This document shows positions 1 through 6,423 of a stretch of DNA of 8,810 nucleotides, piece by piece. The notes below the pieces were generated by a model. It did no database searches and had not been told where the DNA came from. It saw nothing but the letters and a program-made list of their open reading frames with translations. Source of the DNA: an uncultured Lewinella sp. Lineage in GTDB: Bacteria > Bacteroidota > Bacteroidia > Chitinophagales > Saprospiraceae. Within the stretch, counting starts at the first letter, position 1. Each line of letters starts with the position of its first letter. Position numbers and translations under genes: made by a program. The stretch spans positions 1-8,810 of the forward strand of contig CALIGP010000172.1 in assembly GCA_938021455.1 (NCBI GenBank), in the 5' to 3' direction.

Positions 1-1
1 T

Positions 2-238
2 TTTTACTGGGACCGGGAGCTGACGGTGGTGAGTTTGGCGGCGGTTATGTTGGGGTGGCCTTGGCGGCGATGGCTGTTCCGTCGTACTTCTACATATTTA
101 CAATCGGGCAACTCCCGTCGTACTTCTACATATTTACTACAAACTGCTCAAATCACCCTCCTCCTAATCCTCTTCCTCCTCTCCACTAACGCTCTCGTCA
201 ACAACTCCCTCAACCCCTTCATCTACTTCCGCTTCTGA
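2..238 (+). CDS. MBOAT family O-acyltransferase, C-terminal fragment (5' part outside window)
   Basis: This reading frame is open at the left edge and gives the last 78 residues of a membrane-bound O-acyltransferase. Proteins of this family (AlgI-like) move acyl groups across the inner membrane for O-acetylation of exported polysaccharides. Visible are a hydrophobic segment (about SLAAVMLGWPW), a polar loop, a second membrane helix rich in leucine, and the ending NPFIYFRF, which is typical of Bacteroidota MBOAT proteins. The catalytic histidine region lies upstream and is not seen. The loop holds an in-frame duplication of the motif RRTSTYL with a 12-residue period, which looks like an insertion between the last two helices. 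The stop codon overlaps the ATG of the next gene by one base, so the two genes are almost certainly cotranscribed and translationally coupled. The partner gene strongly supports the family call. Confidence 0.8.
   Translation, partial: FYWDRELTVVSLAAVMLGWPWRRWLFRRTSTYLQSGNSRRTSTYLLQTAQITLLLILFLLSTNALVNNSLNPFIYFRF
79..137. repeat. Short in-frame tandem repeat (two 23-bp copies, 36-bp period)
   Basis: Positions 79-101 and 115-137 are identical over 23 bp and start 36 bp apart, so the unit is exactly 12 codons and keeps the MBOAT frame. Each copy encodes RRTSTYL. The repeated stretch is AT-rich (core ACTTCTACATATTTAC) against GC-richer coding sequence around it. It lies in the loop between two predicted membrane helices, where an insertion would be tolerated. 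Confidence 0.85.
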
Positions 239-1449
239 TGTCCAACGTCCTTCGCTACGGTCTACCCATTACCTTCGCCGCGCTACTAATATTGGCCTGG
301 GCGGATGCTGCTTTTTTCGGGGCGCTGACGCAGGTGCAGAGTTTTGATAATAAAGCAAAGAAACCCGCCCCCGAGCTTCGCCTCGATTACCTCGATCCCT
401 TTCCCCGGGACGCCGAAGCCTGGTTCAACGACAACTTCCCCTGGCGCGGCCTTTTCCAGCGCTTCAACGGCCAGCTCCGCGCCTTCACGAATCGCCGCTC
501 TCCCCTACCCGATCTGGTCGTGCTCGGCGAAGACGACTGGCTCTACAAGGGCGGGCTTCAACTAGACATCTATCGGGGTAAACGACGCTTCAGCCCCGAG
601 GAACTGCGAAAGATCACCGCAGAATTACTCGCCCGCAAAGACAGTATCGAAACTCGCGGCGGTCACTACTACCTGGCCATCGCCCCGCTGAAACATCACG
701 TGTATCCGCAATACTTGCCCGATCACGTCCGGCCCCTTAATCAGGAATATGCCGTCCGCCAGCTCTACGCTGCGCTACGGCCTACTGATCTTCGCTTCAT
801 CAATCTTCACACGCCGCTGCGGGCCTACGCTGCCTTACACCCTCCTTTGCACCTGTCCCGCAGTATTGCGGGACGCCCAAATAGCGATGCAGAAACCCAC
901 AACCTTTACTATCGAACCGACCATCACTGGACCGTCCGCGCCGGCCTCCTCGCCGCCCAAACCATTATCGATACCTTAATCGCCGATGGCCACCACATCC
1001 TACCACTTGACACGAGTGCCTATACCTTTAAAAATCGGCCAACCCGTGGCATGACCCTTGCGAAAATGGCCGGCCTTGACCGTGAAGAGCAGGATCACTT
1101 CCTCTCCTTGTACCACAACTGGACGACGGAGAGTAGCCCCCGGCCAGACATCAAGTCTCCACCAAAGTTTCCCTACCCAAATAGCTACGTTAAGGCCCGC
1201 AAGCAAACGGATCCAATCCTTATGCAATCCTTACCCTCCCTCTTCGTCACCCGTGAAAGCTTCGGCGAGAACCTGCTGCAGCCGCTATCCGACCATTTTG
1301 GTCGTTCCTATTTCCTCTTCGATGAATGGCAGCACAAGCTCAATCTTGATCATTATGACCAGGAGGGTGGAGACGTGTATATCCAATTAATTTGGGAAGG
1401 CTTCTTGTTTAACCTTCTGGAAATCCCGCAAGAAGATGGGAAGTGGTGA
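238..1449 (+). CDS. DHHW/AlgX-like SGNH-fold protein, putative polysaccharide O-acetyltransferase partner of MBOAT
   Basis: This 403-residue protein resembles the DHHW and AlgJ/AlgX families, which work with an MBOAT membrane protein to O-acetylate exported polysaccharides. A single N-terminal hydrophobic segment (about residues 7-30) should be a signal anchor, placing the rest in the periplasm. Early family features follow: FNDNFPWR (63-70) and LGEDDWLY (96-103). The motif TDHHW (227-231) supplies the Asp228/His230 pair expected of the Ser-His-Asp catalytic set, and RESFG (339-343) supplies the candidate serine Ser341, in place of the GDSF of classical members. The protein is thus probably catalytically intact. 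The start is fixed by the one-base overlap with the MBOAT stop codon. Residues 206-214 (LSRSIAGRP) are encoded by a strong palindrome and may be an insertion. It ends 19 bp from the convergent TPR gene. Which polysaccharide is modified cannot be told from here. Confidence 0.82.
   Translation: MSNVLRYGLPITFAALLILAWADAAFFGALTQVQSFDNKAKKPAPELRLDYLDPFPRDAEAWFNDNFPWRGLFQRFNGQLRAFTNRRSPLPDLVVLGEDDWLYKGGLQLDIYRGKRRFSPEELRKITAELLARKDSIETRGGHYYLAIAPLKHHVYPQYLPDHVRPLNQEYAVRQLYAALRPTDLRFINLHTPLRAYAALHPPLHLSRSIAGRPNSDAETHNLYYRTDHHWTVRAGLLAAQTIIDTLIADGHHILPLDTSAYTFKNRPTRGMTLAKMAGLDREEQDHFLSLYHNWTTESSPRPDIKSPPKFPYPNSYVKARKQTDPILMQSLPSLFVTRESFGENLLQPLSDHFGRSYFLFDEWQHKLNLDHYDQEGGDVYIQLIWEGFLFNLLEIPQEDGKW
855..874. 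repeat. Intragenic REP-like palindrome
   Basis: GTCCCGCA at 855-862 and TGCGGGAC at 867-874 form a perfect 8-bp stem around a 4-nt loop (GTAT). It lies inside the DHHW-family gene, in the loop region before the TDHHW motif, and encodes part of LSRSIAGRP. It looks like a small palindromic unit inserted in frame, but chance or codon constraint is possible. Confidence 0.55.
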
Positions 1450-1468
1450 GTCTTCCTTAAGCACGGAT

Positions 1469-2965
1469 CTAATACCGCCCCAAAACAAACCGCCGATGCG
1501 TCAAATAAGGATCTTCCGGCGAGTAGCTCAGCGCCTCATCAATGTATTGTCGGGCACGGCGGTAATCTTCTACCCGAAAGTGGTAATTAGAGGCAGCGGC
1601 AAAAGCCGTCAGCGTCCATAGATTACGCTCGCGGCCGATGGGGATGTCTACCAGCGACTGCCGAAATTTTTCCAGTGCCAGGCCTGCCAGTTGCGGCCGG
1701 TCTTCGGCGTAGAGATCCCGGACTTTCCAGGCCAGTTCCCGGAGCAGCAGGTCCGCAAAGCGGTCCTGCGTTCGGATGAAGGGGTATTTCTCCGCAGCGG
1801 CTTCTACCTGCTGGGTGAAGGCTGCTCCACTGCCGCCTGCCCTACGCAGGCCGTCAATAACCAACTCTCCCAGTACGTAGCGAACCGTCTCATTGTCAGG
1901 AGACTCCGCATACAGTTCATCCGCAATGGTTTTGGCCCGGTCAATGCGTCCGCGCTGATGAAAATGTGTCAGTAAACGCAATTGCTGGAGGCGGCCGAGT
2001 TCGGTCGCCCACTCCCCGCTTCCAGCGGGGGACCGGCTCAGGTAATCCCCCAAAAGCTTAGTGGCCAGGTCTTCCCGCCCCTGGGCCAGCAGTAATCGTT
2101 GCTGCTCATCAAAATGCTGCAGAATGGCCGCCGGCAGGTATCGGTTGGCGGGGTTCTCCGCCCACAACTGGAAAAATTCGTCAATATCCCCTTCTACTTC
2201 CGGGCGGTCTCTGGCGGTAATCTGTAGTTCTGCCGCCCGTTTAAGCACCAGAAAGGCAGGACGTTCTTCTCGCTTCAGCGCTTTCTCCAGTCTAGCAATG
2301 GCCTCGGCGTAGTTTTCAGTAGTGTAAGCCGCTTGAGCACGCCTGAATTGAAGGTAAGCTGAGAGCTGACCAAAAGAGAGTTTGTTCGAGGCCTCGTAGA
2401 AATACTCTTCAAATTTCTTGTCCATCCCGGCCTGGTCCGAGCCGGTAAAATCTACCTCCATCGTCGTACCAACCATTGATAGGTACTCTTTTTTAAAAGC
2501 AGCTTCTTCGCCCTCCTTTCGCTTTCTGCTTCCCGGCCGACGCATAGTTTCATTGCGTCCCTCGGGATCAGCGATGAGGTAAGCCTCCCAGTGATCCACA
2601 TATCCGTCGTAATCCAGCTCAAAATGCTCGTAGGCCAGAGCCGTTAGAACCGCAGCCGTAGCGTCATTGTACCGCCCGACCCGAAAAGCATCTGCCAGAT
2701 CAGCGTTGGCATCGTAATGGCGAAATAGGTCCTTACGCAACCGGGATTCGATCCTACTGATTTTCTTCTTGATGGACTTGCGGTCCACCTTATCTTCTTC
2801 CTTCAGAGTAAGTAGTAACTGGCTCACCCGCTGATAGAGAAACTGACGGGCATTAACGGTTGCGGGCTCTTCGCCCGGCAACAGTAAGCGTAGCCTGGCC
2901 GTCAAGTCATTGGCAAACAATGACGAACAGAAAAAAAGAAAGGGGACTAAAAAAAGAAGACGCAT
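1469..2965 (-). CDS. Secreted/periplasmic TPR-like repeat protein of unknown function
   Basis: The predicted product has 498 residues. It starts with a signal peptide (MRLLFLVPFLFFCSSLFA, likely cleaved before Asn19), so it should be exported. The rest is helical. The best TPR-like units are near residues 204-235 (LQFRRAQAAYTTENYAEAIARLEKAL) split around the usual small/aromatic positions, near 330-357, and at the C-terminus near 453-486 (YHFRVEDYRRARQYIDEALSYSP). A lysine/arginine-rich segment covers about 59-80. No enzymatic motif is visible, so a scaffold or binding role is only a guess. The frame stays open upstream to 3088, but I chose the ATG at 2963-2965 because it gives a clean signal peptide and lies 25 bp downstream of a good -7 promoter motif. 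The extension would be glycine-rich and non-homologous in look. It follows the lipoprotein gene on the same strand after 124 bp. Confidence 0.75.
   Translation of the reverse strand: MRLLFLVPFLFFCSSLFANDLTARLRLLLPGEEPATVNARQFLYQRVSQLLLTLKEEDKVDRKSIKKKISRIESRLRKDLFRHYDANADLADAFRVGRYNDATAAVLTALAYEHFELDYDGYVDHWEAYLIADPEGRNETMRRPGSRKRKEGEEAAFKKEYLSMVGTTMEVDFTGSDQAGMDKKFEEYFYEASNKLSFGQLSAYLQFRRAQAAYTTENYAEAIARLEKALKREERPAFLVLKRAAELQITARDRPEVEGDIDEFFQLWAENPANRYLPAAILQHFDEQQRLLLAQGREDLATKLLGDYLSRSPAGSGEWATELGRLQQLRLLTHFHQRGRIDRAKTIADELYAESPDNETVRYVLGELVIDGLRRAGGSGAAFTQQVEAAAEKYPFIRTQDRFADLLLRELAWKVRDLYAEDRPQLAGLALEKFRQSLVDIPIGRERNLWTLTAFAAASNYHFRVEDYRRARQYIDEALSYSPEDPYLTHRRFVLGRY
2014..2030. repeat. 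Small intragenic GC-rich hairpin
   Basis: CCCCGC (2014-2019) and GCGGGG (2025-2030) pair around a 5-nt loop inside the TPR-like gene, where the minus strand encodes about SPAGSGEW between helical repeats. It resembles the palindrome at 855-874 in being a GC-rich hairpin in a linker, but the stem is only 6 bp and may be chance. Confidence 0.3.
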
Positions 2966-2989
2966 AACCAGAAGGGGTAATTGGGAAGA

Positions 2990-2997
2990 CAAAGGTA
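2990..2997 (-). promoter_or_regulatory. Candidate Bacteroidota -7 promoter element for the TPR-like gene
   Basis: The minus strand reads TACCTTTG, a full match to the Bacteroidota -7 consensus TAnnTTTG, 24 bp before the chosen ATG. No convincing -33 TTG at the standard distance was found. It supports the start at 2965 and suggests that the gene can be transcribed apart from the upstream lipoprotein gene. Confidence 0.45.
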
Positions 2998-3089
2998 AGA
3001 CGATAACAAGGGCTTTCGCCTTCCGCTGCTTTCTTATTGTTCCCCCTGCACCTGCGGGCTCGCCACCTCCCCCATTAAATCCCTCCAAC

Positions 3090-3812
3090 CTACTCCTCCA
3101 TGGCCGGTAAGCGAACGATTATCTGTATCACCTTCACGTCCAGTCCCCTCAAAGCAGGGTTTTCAGTACTCGTTTCCTGTTCTCCCCTGATGGAAGGATG
3201 AAGAGTCGTATTTTCTCTATTCTTAAAGTCATAGGACACCCGAATTCGATAGTCCTTTAGGGCGCCTCCTTTCCAATCGGTCACGGCCCCGCCATAGTCC
3301 CACTCAAATCCGTAGAAGCTAAAGGGGCCACCATTTAGACGCTCCAATTCCTCCAGGGTAGTACCAATTTTCACCCCGGTTTGAGCAGCTTTCCAGTCCG
3401 TTGCCGTGAAGTCTATCGTGGCCTGCATATCCCGCAAGTCCGCCTTGCCCCCCGGAAAAAGAAGGGAGACTTCCGATTCGGTTCCCGGAAAAAGCTTATA
3501 GCCCGCCAGGTAATATCCTTCTCCCAGGTGAATGCTGTCCTTCTTCACATTTTCTGCCCCGTAGTATTCCACCAGTTGCTCTGGGGTAGTACTGGCGGTA
3601 ATTTTTCCTAAACGTTCACTCGGCACATATGTACGATCATCGGCAGAAATACCGTCTACGGAAACGACTTTGGCGGGAACGATCTTCTGTTCAGGCGCGG
3701 CCGCAGGTGCAGGCTCAGAAACATTGTCAGCAGGGTTTTTCCGCAGGTCAGCGTCTGCCTTACAGGCAGATAACAAGAGTAAGCCTAACAGGAGTATAAG
3801 GTTGGTTTTCAT
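3090..3812 (-). CDS. Predicted lipoprotein of unknown function
   Basis: This 240-residue protein starts with a classical lipoprotein signal: Met-Lys-Thr, a leucine-rich core and the lipobox LSAC with Cys17 as the lipidated residue. It is therefore a membrane-anchored lipoprotein. A low-complexity Ala/Pro/Glu linker (about 27-48) follows. The globular part seems to hold two related units: one near 68-120 (LGKITASTTPEQLVEYYG) and one near 146-197 (GVKIGTTLEELERLNG, then FYGFEWDYGG). Each begins with a short strand and a T-x-E-x-L helix ending in a glycine. That pattern recalls BamE/SmpA- or BLIP-like folds, but I do not recognise a named family and this fold guess is weak. No catalytic motif is visible. 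It is divergent from the xylanase gene and lies upstream of the TPR-like gene on the same strand, with which it may be co-regulated. Confidence 0.72.
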   Translation of the reverse strand: MKTNLILLLGLLLLSACKADADLRKNPADNVSEPAPAAAPEQKIVPAKVVSVDGISADDRTYVPSERLGKITASTTPEQLVEYYGAENVKKDSIHLGEGYYLAGYKLFPGTESEVSLLFPGGKADLRDMQATIDFTATDWKAAQTGVKIGTTLEELERLNGGPFSFYGFEWDYGGAVTDWKGGALKDYRIRVSYDFKNRENTTLHPSIRGEQETSTENPALRGLDVKVIQIIVRLPAMEE

Positions 3813-3835
3813 CTGATTTTTTCTTGATCTGACAG

Positions 3836-3843
3836 CGAAAGTA
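3836..3843 (-). promoter_or_regulatory. Candidate -7 promoter element for the lipoprotein gene
   Basis: The minus strand reads TACTTTCG, one mismatch from the Bacteroidota consensus TAnnTTTG, 23 bp before the lipoprotein ATG. No clear -33 element was found, so the call is tentative. Confidence 0.35.
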
Positions 3844-3904
3844 CAAGCTTTCCCTTAATACATTCGATTGCTTTGTCTCCATCACGTTATTCCCTTCCAG
3901 GAAG

Positions 3905-3936
3905 TTGTCAAATTCGCGCGCCAGCCCTTAGATTTA
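3905..3936 (+). promoter_or_regulatory. Candidate Bacteroidota promoter for the xylanase gene
   Basis: A TTG at 3905-3907 lies 21 bp before TAGATTTA (3929-3936), which has one mismatch to TAnnTTTG. Spacing fits the -33/-7 layout of Bacteroidota promoters. It would give an AT-rich 5' leader of roughly 30-40 nt without a Shine-Dalgarno sequence, as is common in this phylum. The divergent region of 164 bp (3813-3976) shows no other clear operator. Confidence 0.4.
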
Positions 3937-3976
3937 TCTCTCAACGACGTGCATTAAATTATTACAATAGTCTATT

Positions 3977-6121
3977 ATGCGAATTTTACTCCTCCTCTTA
4001 GCAGGCCTTTGTACGGGCCTGCTTACCGCCCAACCCGATGCCTACCATACCACACTCACGAACTGGCTGGGCACTCAGTACACCCTCACCGGAGAGACTT
4101 ATCCAACCCATGACACAGAAGCAGAAAACTTCTCTGCCTCCGGCGGCTATGGCATGGCGCAGACCAGCGGGACCATCGACGATCAGGACTTTACCCGGAT
4201 CCTAAAGTTTAGGGTTGCCGGCGGCTTACTCAATCCTTGGGATGCCGGTTGGAACATCCGCAACACCCAACCCGTGAACATGGGAGACAAGGTCCTGTGG
4301 GTGATTTACCTCCGGGTTTCCCCCACAACGGCCGGCAACACTACCGGCAGGGTGACCCTCGTCTCCGAAAGGGCGGATACTTACGATAAAGAAGTCAACC
4401 TTACGGTGGAACTTACGGAAGAATGGAAGCGCTACTTCGTTGCCATTGATGTTTCTACCCGCAGCCACCCGGTTGGTGGCCTGTCAACGGGGCTTCATCT
4501 CGGCTCACAACAACAGAACGTAGAAGTGGGTGGCTTTGCTATGCTAAACTACGGCAACAGTGTTCCGCTCGATCAACTGCCGAACGACCTCAATAACGAC
4601 GAATACGGAGGCTTTGAGGCCGACGCCGCCTGGCGTTCACCCGCCGCTGACCGAATTGAGTCTATTCGTAAAGCGGACCTTGAGCTGACGGTACTGGATA
4701 CTGACGGCAGCCCAATGCCCGCTACAGCAGTCCAACTGCGCATGCAGCGCCATGCCTTCGACTTCGGTACCGCCATTAAAGCCTGTCGCTTCCCCAGTGG
4801 TCGTTGCTATAACCCTACCTACGTCAGTAAATTATTTAACCTGGACGGAAAAGGCCACGGATTCAGCAGCGTCGTTTACGAGAACGACCTGAAGTGGCCA
4901 GCCTGGGAAGACGAATGGGTGTCCTCCAACGAACAGACGACCCGCAACATGCAATTCCTCAGTGATTTGGACATTGACGTTCGTGGCCACGTACTGCTGT
5001 GGCCGGGCTGGAGCAACATGCCCGATCGGATGGAAGAAAACCGCAGCAACCCGGAATACCTCAAAGGAGAAATCGAAAAGCACCTGGTAGATTTTCTGGA
5101 AACGAAAAACTTTGATCAATACGTAACCGATTGGGACGTGATCAATGAGATTAACACCAATACGGACCTGGCCGCTGCGCTGCGCGGCACACCAGGCTAC
5201 ACGACTGGCCGGGAAATCTACGCCGAAGTGTTCAAACGTGCTCGCGAGCTGGCGCCTGACGCTGAACTCTACATCAATGATTACATCACGATGTCGCTAA
5301 AGAATACGGACGGTGCTCTCTACGATCAGTACAAAGGCTTCATCCGGGAAATTTTAGATCTTGGTGCTCCCATGGACGGTATCGGATTTCAGGCCCACCT
5401 CGGCGCATCCCCCAATAGCATTTATGACATCCTCGGCACCTTGGACGATTTCCACGAGGAGTTTGGCCTTCAAGCAAAAATCACGGAATTTGATCTGCCA
5501 AGAAACGTACCTGAGCAATTGGCTGCTGACTACCTGGCGGACTTCCTCACCGCTACTTTCAGCCATGAGAGCGTCGAGAGCTTTATGTTCTGGAATTTCT
5601 GGGACGTTGATACCTGGGCCAACCCCGGGGCCAACCTCTACGATGCCAGCTTTAACGAAACACCCGCTCACACCGCCTTTGTAGACCTGGTCTTCAACGA
5701 ATGGTGGACCGACGCTGACCTGACCACCGACAACGATGGCAAAGCCACCGTCCGTGGATTCAAAGGCACTTACGAAGTTACCCTCGACTGTAACGGAGAA
5801 TCTTATGCTGTCGCTTTTGACATGAATGACGACCTCGCCCAAACCATTGACTGTGCCGCGCTGGTTAGCACTACCCTGCCAACGCTACCCGAAGGGTCCG
5901 TTGCTGCCTACCCCAACCCCGGCCGTGGCCCCTGGACGATCAACAACAACCTACCCGCTACGCTGGACGCCGCGCTGATGGACGGTGCCGGACGCAAGCT
6001 ATGGAGTGGACAAATTCTGACCGGCAACCACCAACTAGACCTTGACCTCCCCGCCGGCGTTTACCATCTCCAGTTGACGGACGGGACGCGTGCCAGCAGT
6101 CTACGGTTGATCCGGCTATAG
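3977..6121 (+). CDS. Secreted GH10 endo-1,4-beta-xylanase with N-terminal CBM-like domain and T9SS sorting domain
   Basis: The 714-residue product should hydrolyse beta-1,4-xylan by the retaining GH10 mechanism. A signal peptide (MRILLLLLAGLCTGLLTA, cut before Gln19) is followed by a beta-rich domain (about 20-195) that looks like a carbohydrate-binding jelly roll of the CBM4/9/22 type. Next come a short beta segment (about 228-265, RKADLELTVLDTDG) and the GH10 barrel to about 570. GH10 signatures are ENDLKW (302-307), RGHVLLW (336-342), WDVINE with acid/base Glu391, GIGFQAHL (468-475) and ITEFD with nucleophile Glu504, so the site appears intact. A small beta domain (about 575-628) precedes the T9SS sorting domain, which starts near YPNPGRG (645-651) and ends in LRLIRL. 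T9SS passage predicts surface display or release. The start is the only ATG that gives a proper signal peptide. No SusC/SusD or transporter lies beside it. A mannan- or mixed-glucan-active GH10 variant cannot be excluded. Confidence 0.93.
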   Translation: MRILLLLLAGLCTGLLTAQPDAYHTTLTNWLGTQYTLTGETYPTHDTEAENFSASGGYGMAQTSGTIDDQDFTRILKFRVAGGLLNPWDAGWNIRNTQPVNMGDKVLWVIYLRVSPTTAGNTTGRVTLVSERADTYDKEVNLTVELTEEWKRYFVAIDVSTRSHPVGGLSTGLHLGSQQQNVEVGGFAMLNYGNSVPLDQLPNDLNNDEYGGFEADAAWRSPAADRIESIRKADLELTVLDTDGSPMPATAVQLRMQRHAFDFGTAIKACRFPSGRCYNPTYVSKLFNLDGKGHGFSSVVYENDLKWPAWEDEWVSSNEQTTRNMQFLSDLDIDVRGHVLLWPGWSNMPDRMEENRSNPEYLKGEIEKHLVDFLETKNFDQYVTDWDVINEINTNTDLAAALRGTPGYTTGREIYAEVFKRARELAPDAELYINDYITMSLKNTDGALYDQYKGFIREILDLGAPMDGIGFQAHLGASPNSIYDILGTLDDFHEEFGLQAKITEFDLPRNVPEQLAADYLADFLTATFSHESVESFMFWNFWDVDTWANPGANLYDASFNETPAHTAFVDLVFNEWWTDADLTTDNDGKATVRGFKGTYEVTLDCNGESYAVAFDMNDDLAQTIDCAALVSTTLPTLPEGSVAAYPNPGRGPWTINNNLPATLDAALMDGAGRKLWSGQILTGNHQLDLDLPAGVYHLQLTDGTRASSLRLIRL

Positions 6122-6150
6122 GAACGGTTTTCTTTGCTGCTTATCATTTT

Positions 6151-6190
6151 AACGCTTTACGAACGGCTTCAAATCCGTTCGTAAAGCGTT
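6151..6190. terminator. Perfect 16-bp stem-loop, probable terminator after the xylanase gene
   Basis: Arms 6151-6166 and 6175-6190 are perfectly complementary around an 8-nt loop (CTTCAAAT). It begins 29 bp after the xylanase stop codon, the usual place for a terminator. There is no U-tract after it on the plus strand; TTATCATTTT precedes it. It could instead be an mRNA-stabilising hairpin or another palindromic repeat. Confidence 0.6.
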
Positions 6191-6196
6191 GTCTTA

Positions 6197-6358
6197 GGGA
6201 CGGCGATCAAATAACTTTCCTGATTGAAGCGCAGGAATTGCGGTGTTTAACGAGTAGATGAAAGTTCAGCATAGCCATAGCTACGGTGGACTTTTAGCTG
6301 CGAAGTTCAACACCACAAGGACAAGCTGCAAATCGGACAGTTATTTAATCGCCGTCCC
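6197..6358. mobile_element. 162-bp imperfect palindrome flanked by TTA, MITE-like candidate
   Basis: The outer arms 6197-6216 and 6339-6358 are inverted repeats with 19 of 20 positions matching (mismatch at 6208). Pairing resumes at 6238-6251 with 6305-6318 (12 of 14) and at 6261-6275 with 6280-6294 (12 pairs plus one G-T wobble of 15), closing on a 4-nt loop at 6276-6279. The whole element is therefore nearly one hairpin, symmetric about 6277/6278. TTA occurs directly at both edges (6194-6196 and 6359-6361), as a 3-bp target duplication would. There is no ORF inside, so a non-autonomous MITE moved by a transposase elsewhere is the leading idea. A structured RNA is the alternative. The symmetric fold is seen directly; mobility is inference. 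Confidence 0.6.
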
Positions 6359-6362
6359 TTAC

Positions 6363-6370
6363 TACCTTTG
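6363..6370 (+). promoter_or_regulatory. Candidate -7 promoter element for the cohesin/dockerin-like gene
   Basis: TACCTTTG is a full match to TAnnTTTG and lies 53 bp before the ATG at 6424. The stretch about 19 bp upstream (TTATTT, 6341-6346), where a -33 element would be expected, falls inside the right arm of the 162-bp palindrome. The remaining leader (6371-6423) has no other clear signal and no Shine-Dalgarno sequence. Confidence 0.45.
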
Positions 6371-6423
6371 AGGTGACTTACACTGTTTGCCGCCCGTCTT
6401 AAAGGCAAAATGATAACAACGCG

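Noticed and set aside
79..137. CRISPR-like array (36-bp period)
   Set aside because: Only two copies, no room for spacers (13 bp between identical 23-bp parts), inside a coding frame, and no cas genes.
2966..3088. Upstream extension of the TPR-like gene to a start at 3088
   Set aside because: The extra 41 residues are glycine-rich and would bury the clear signal peptide. A good -7 promoter motif lies within this stretch, close to the ATG at 2965.
5354..5842. 162-residue minus-strand frame opposite the xylanase
   Set aside because: It is antisense to the GH10 catalytic region and reflects codon bias of that gene; no start signal or domain supports it.
6197..6358. Retron, group II intron or tRNA-like gene
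   Set aside because: No reverse transcriptase, no intron domain V-like hairpin, and no clover-leaf fold; the element is one long symmetric palindrome.
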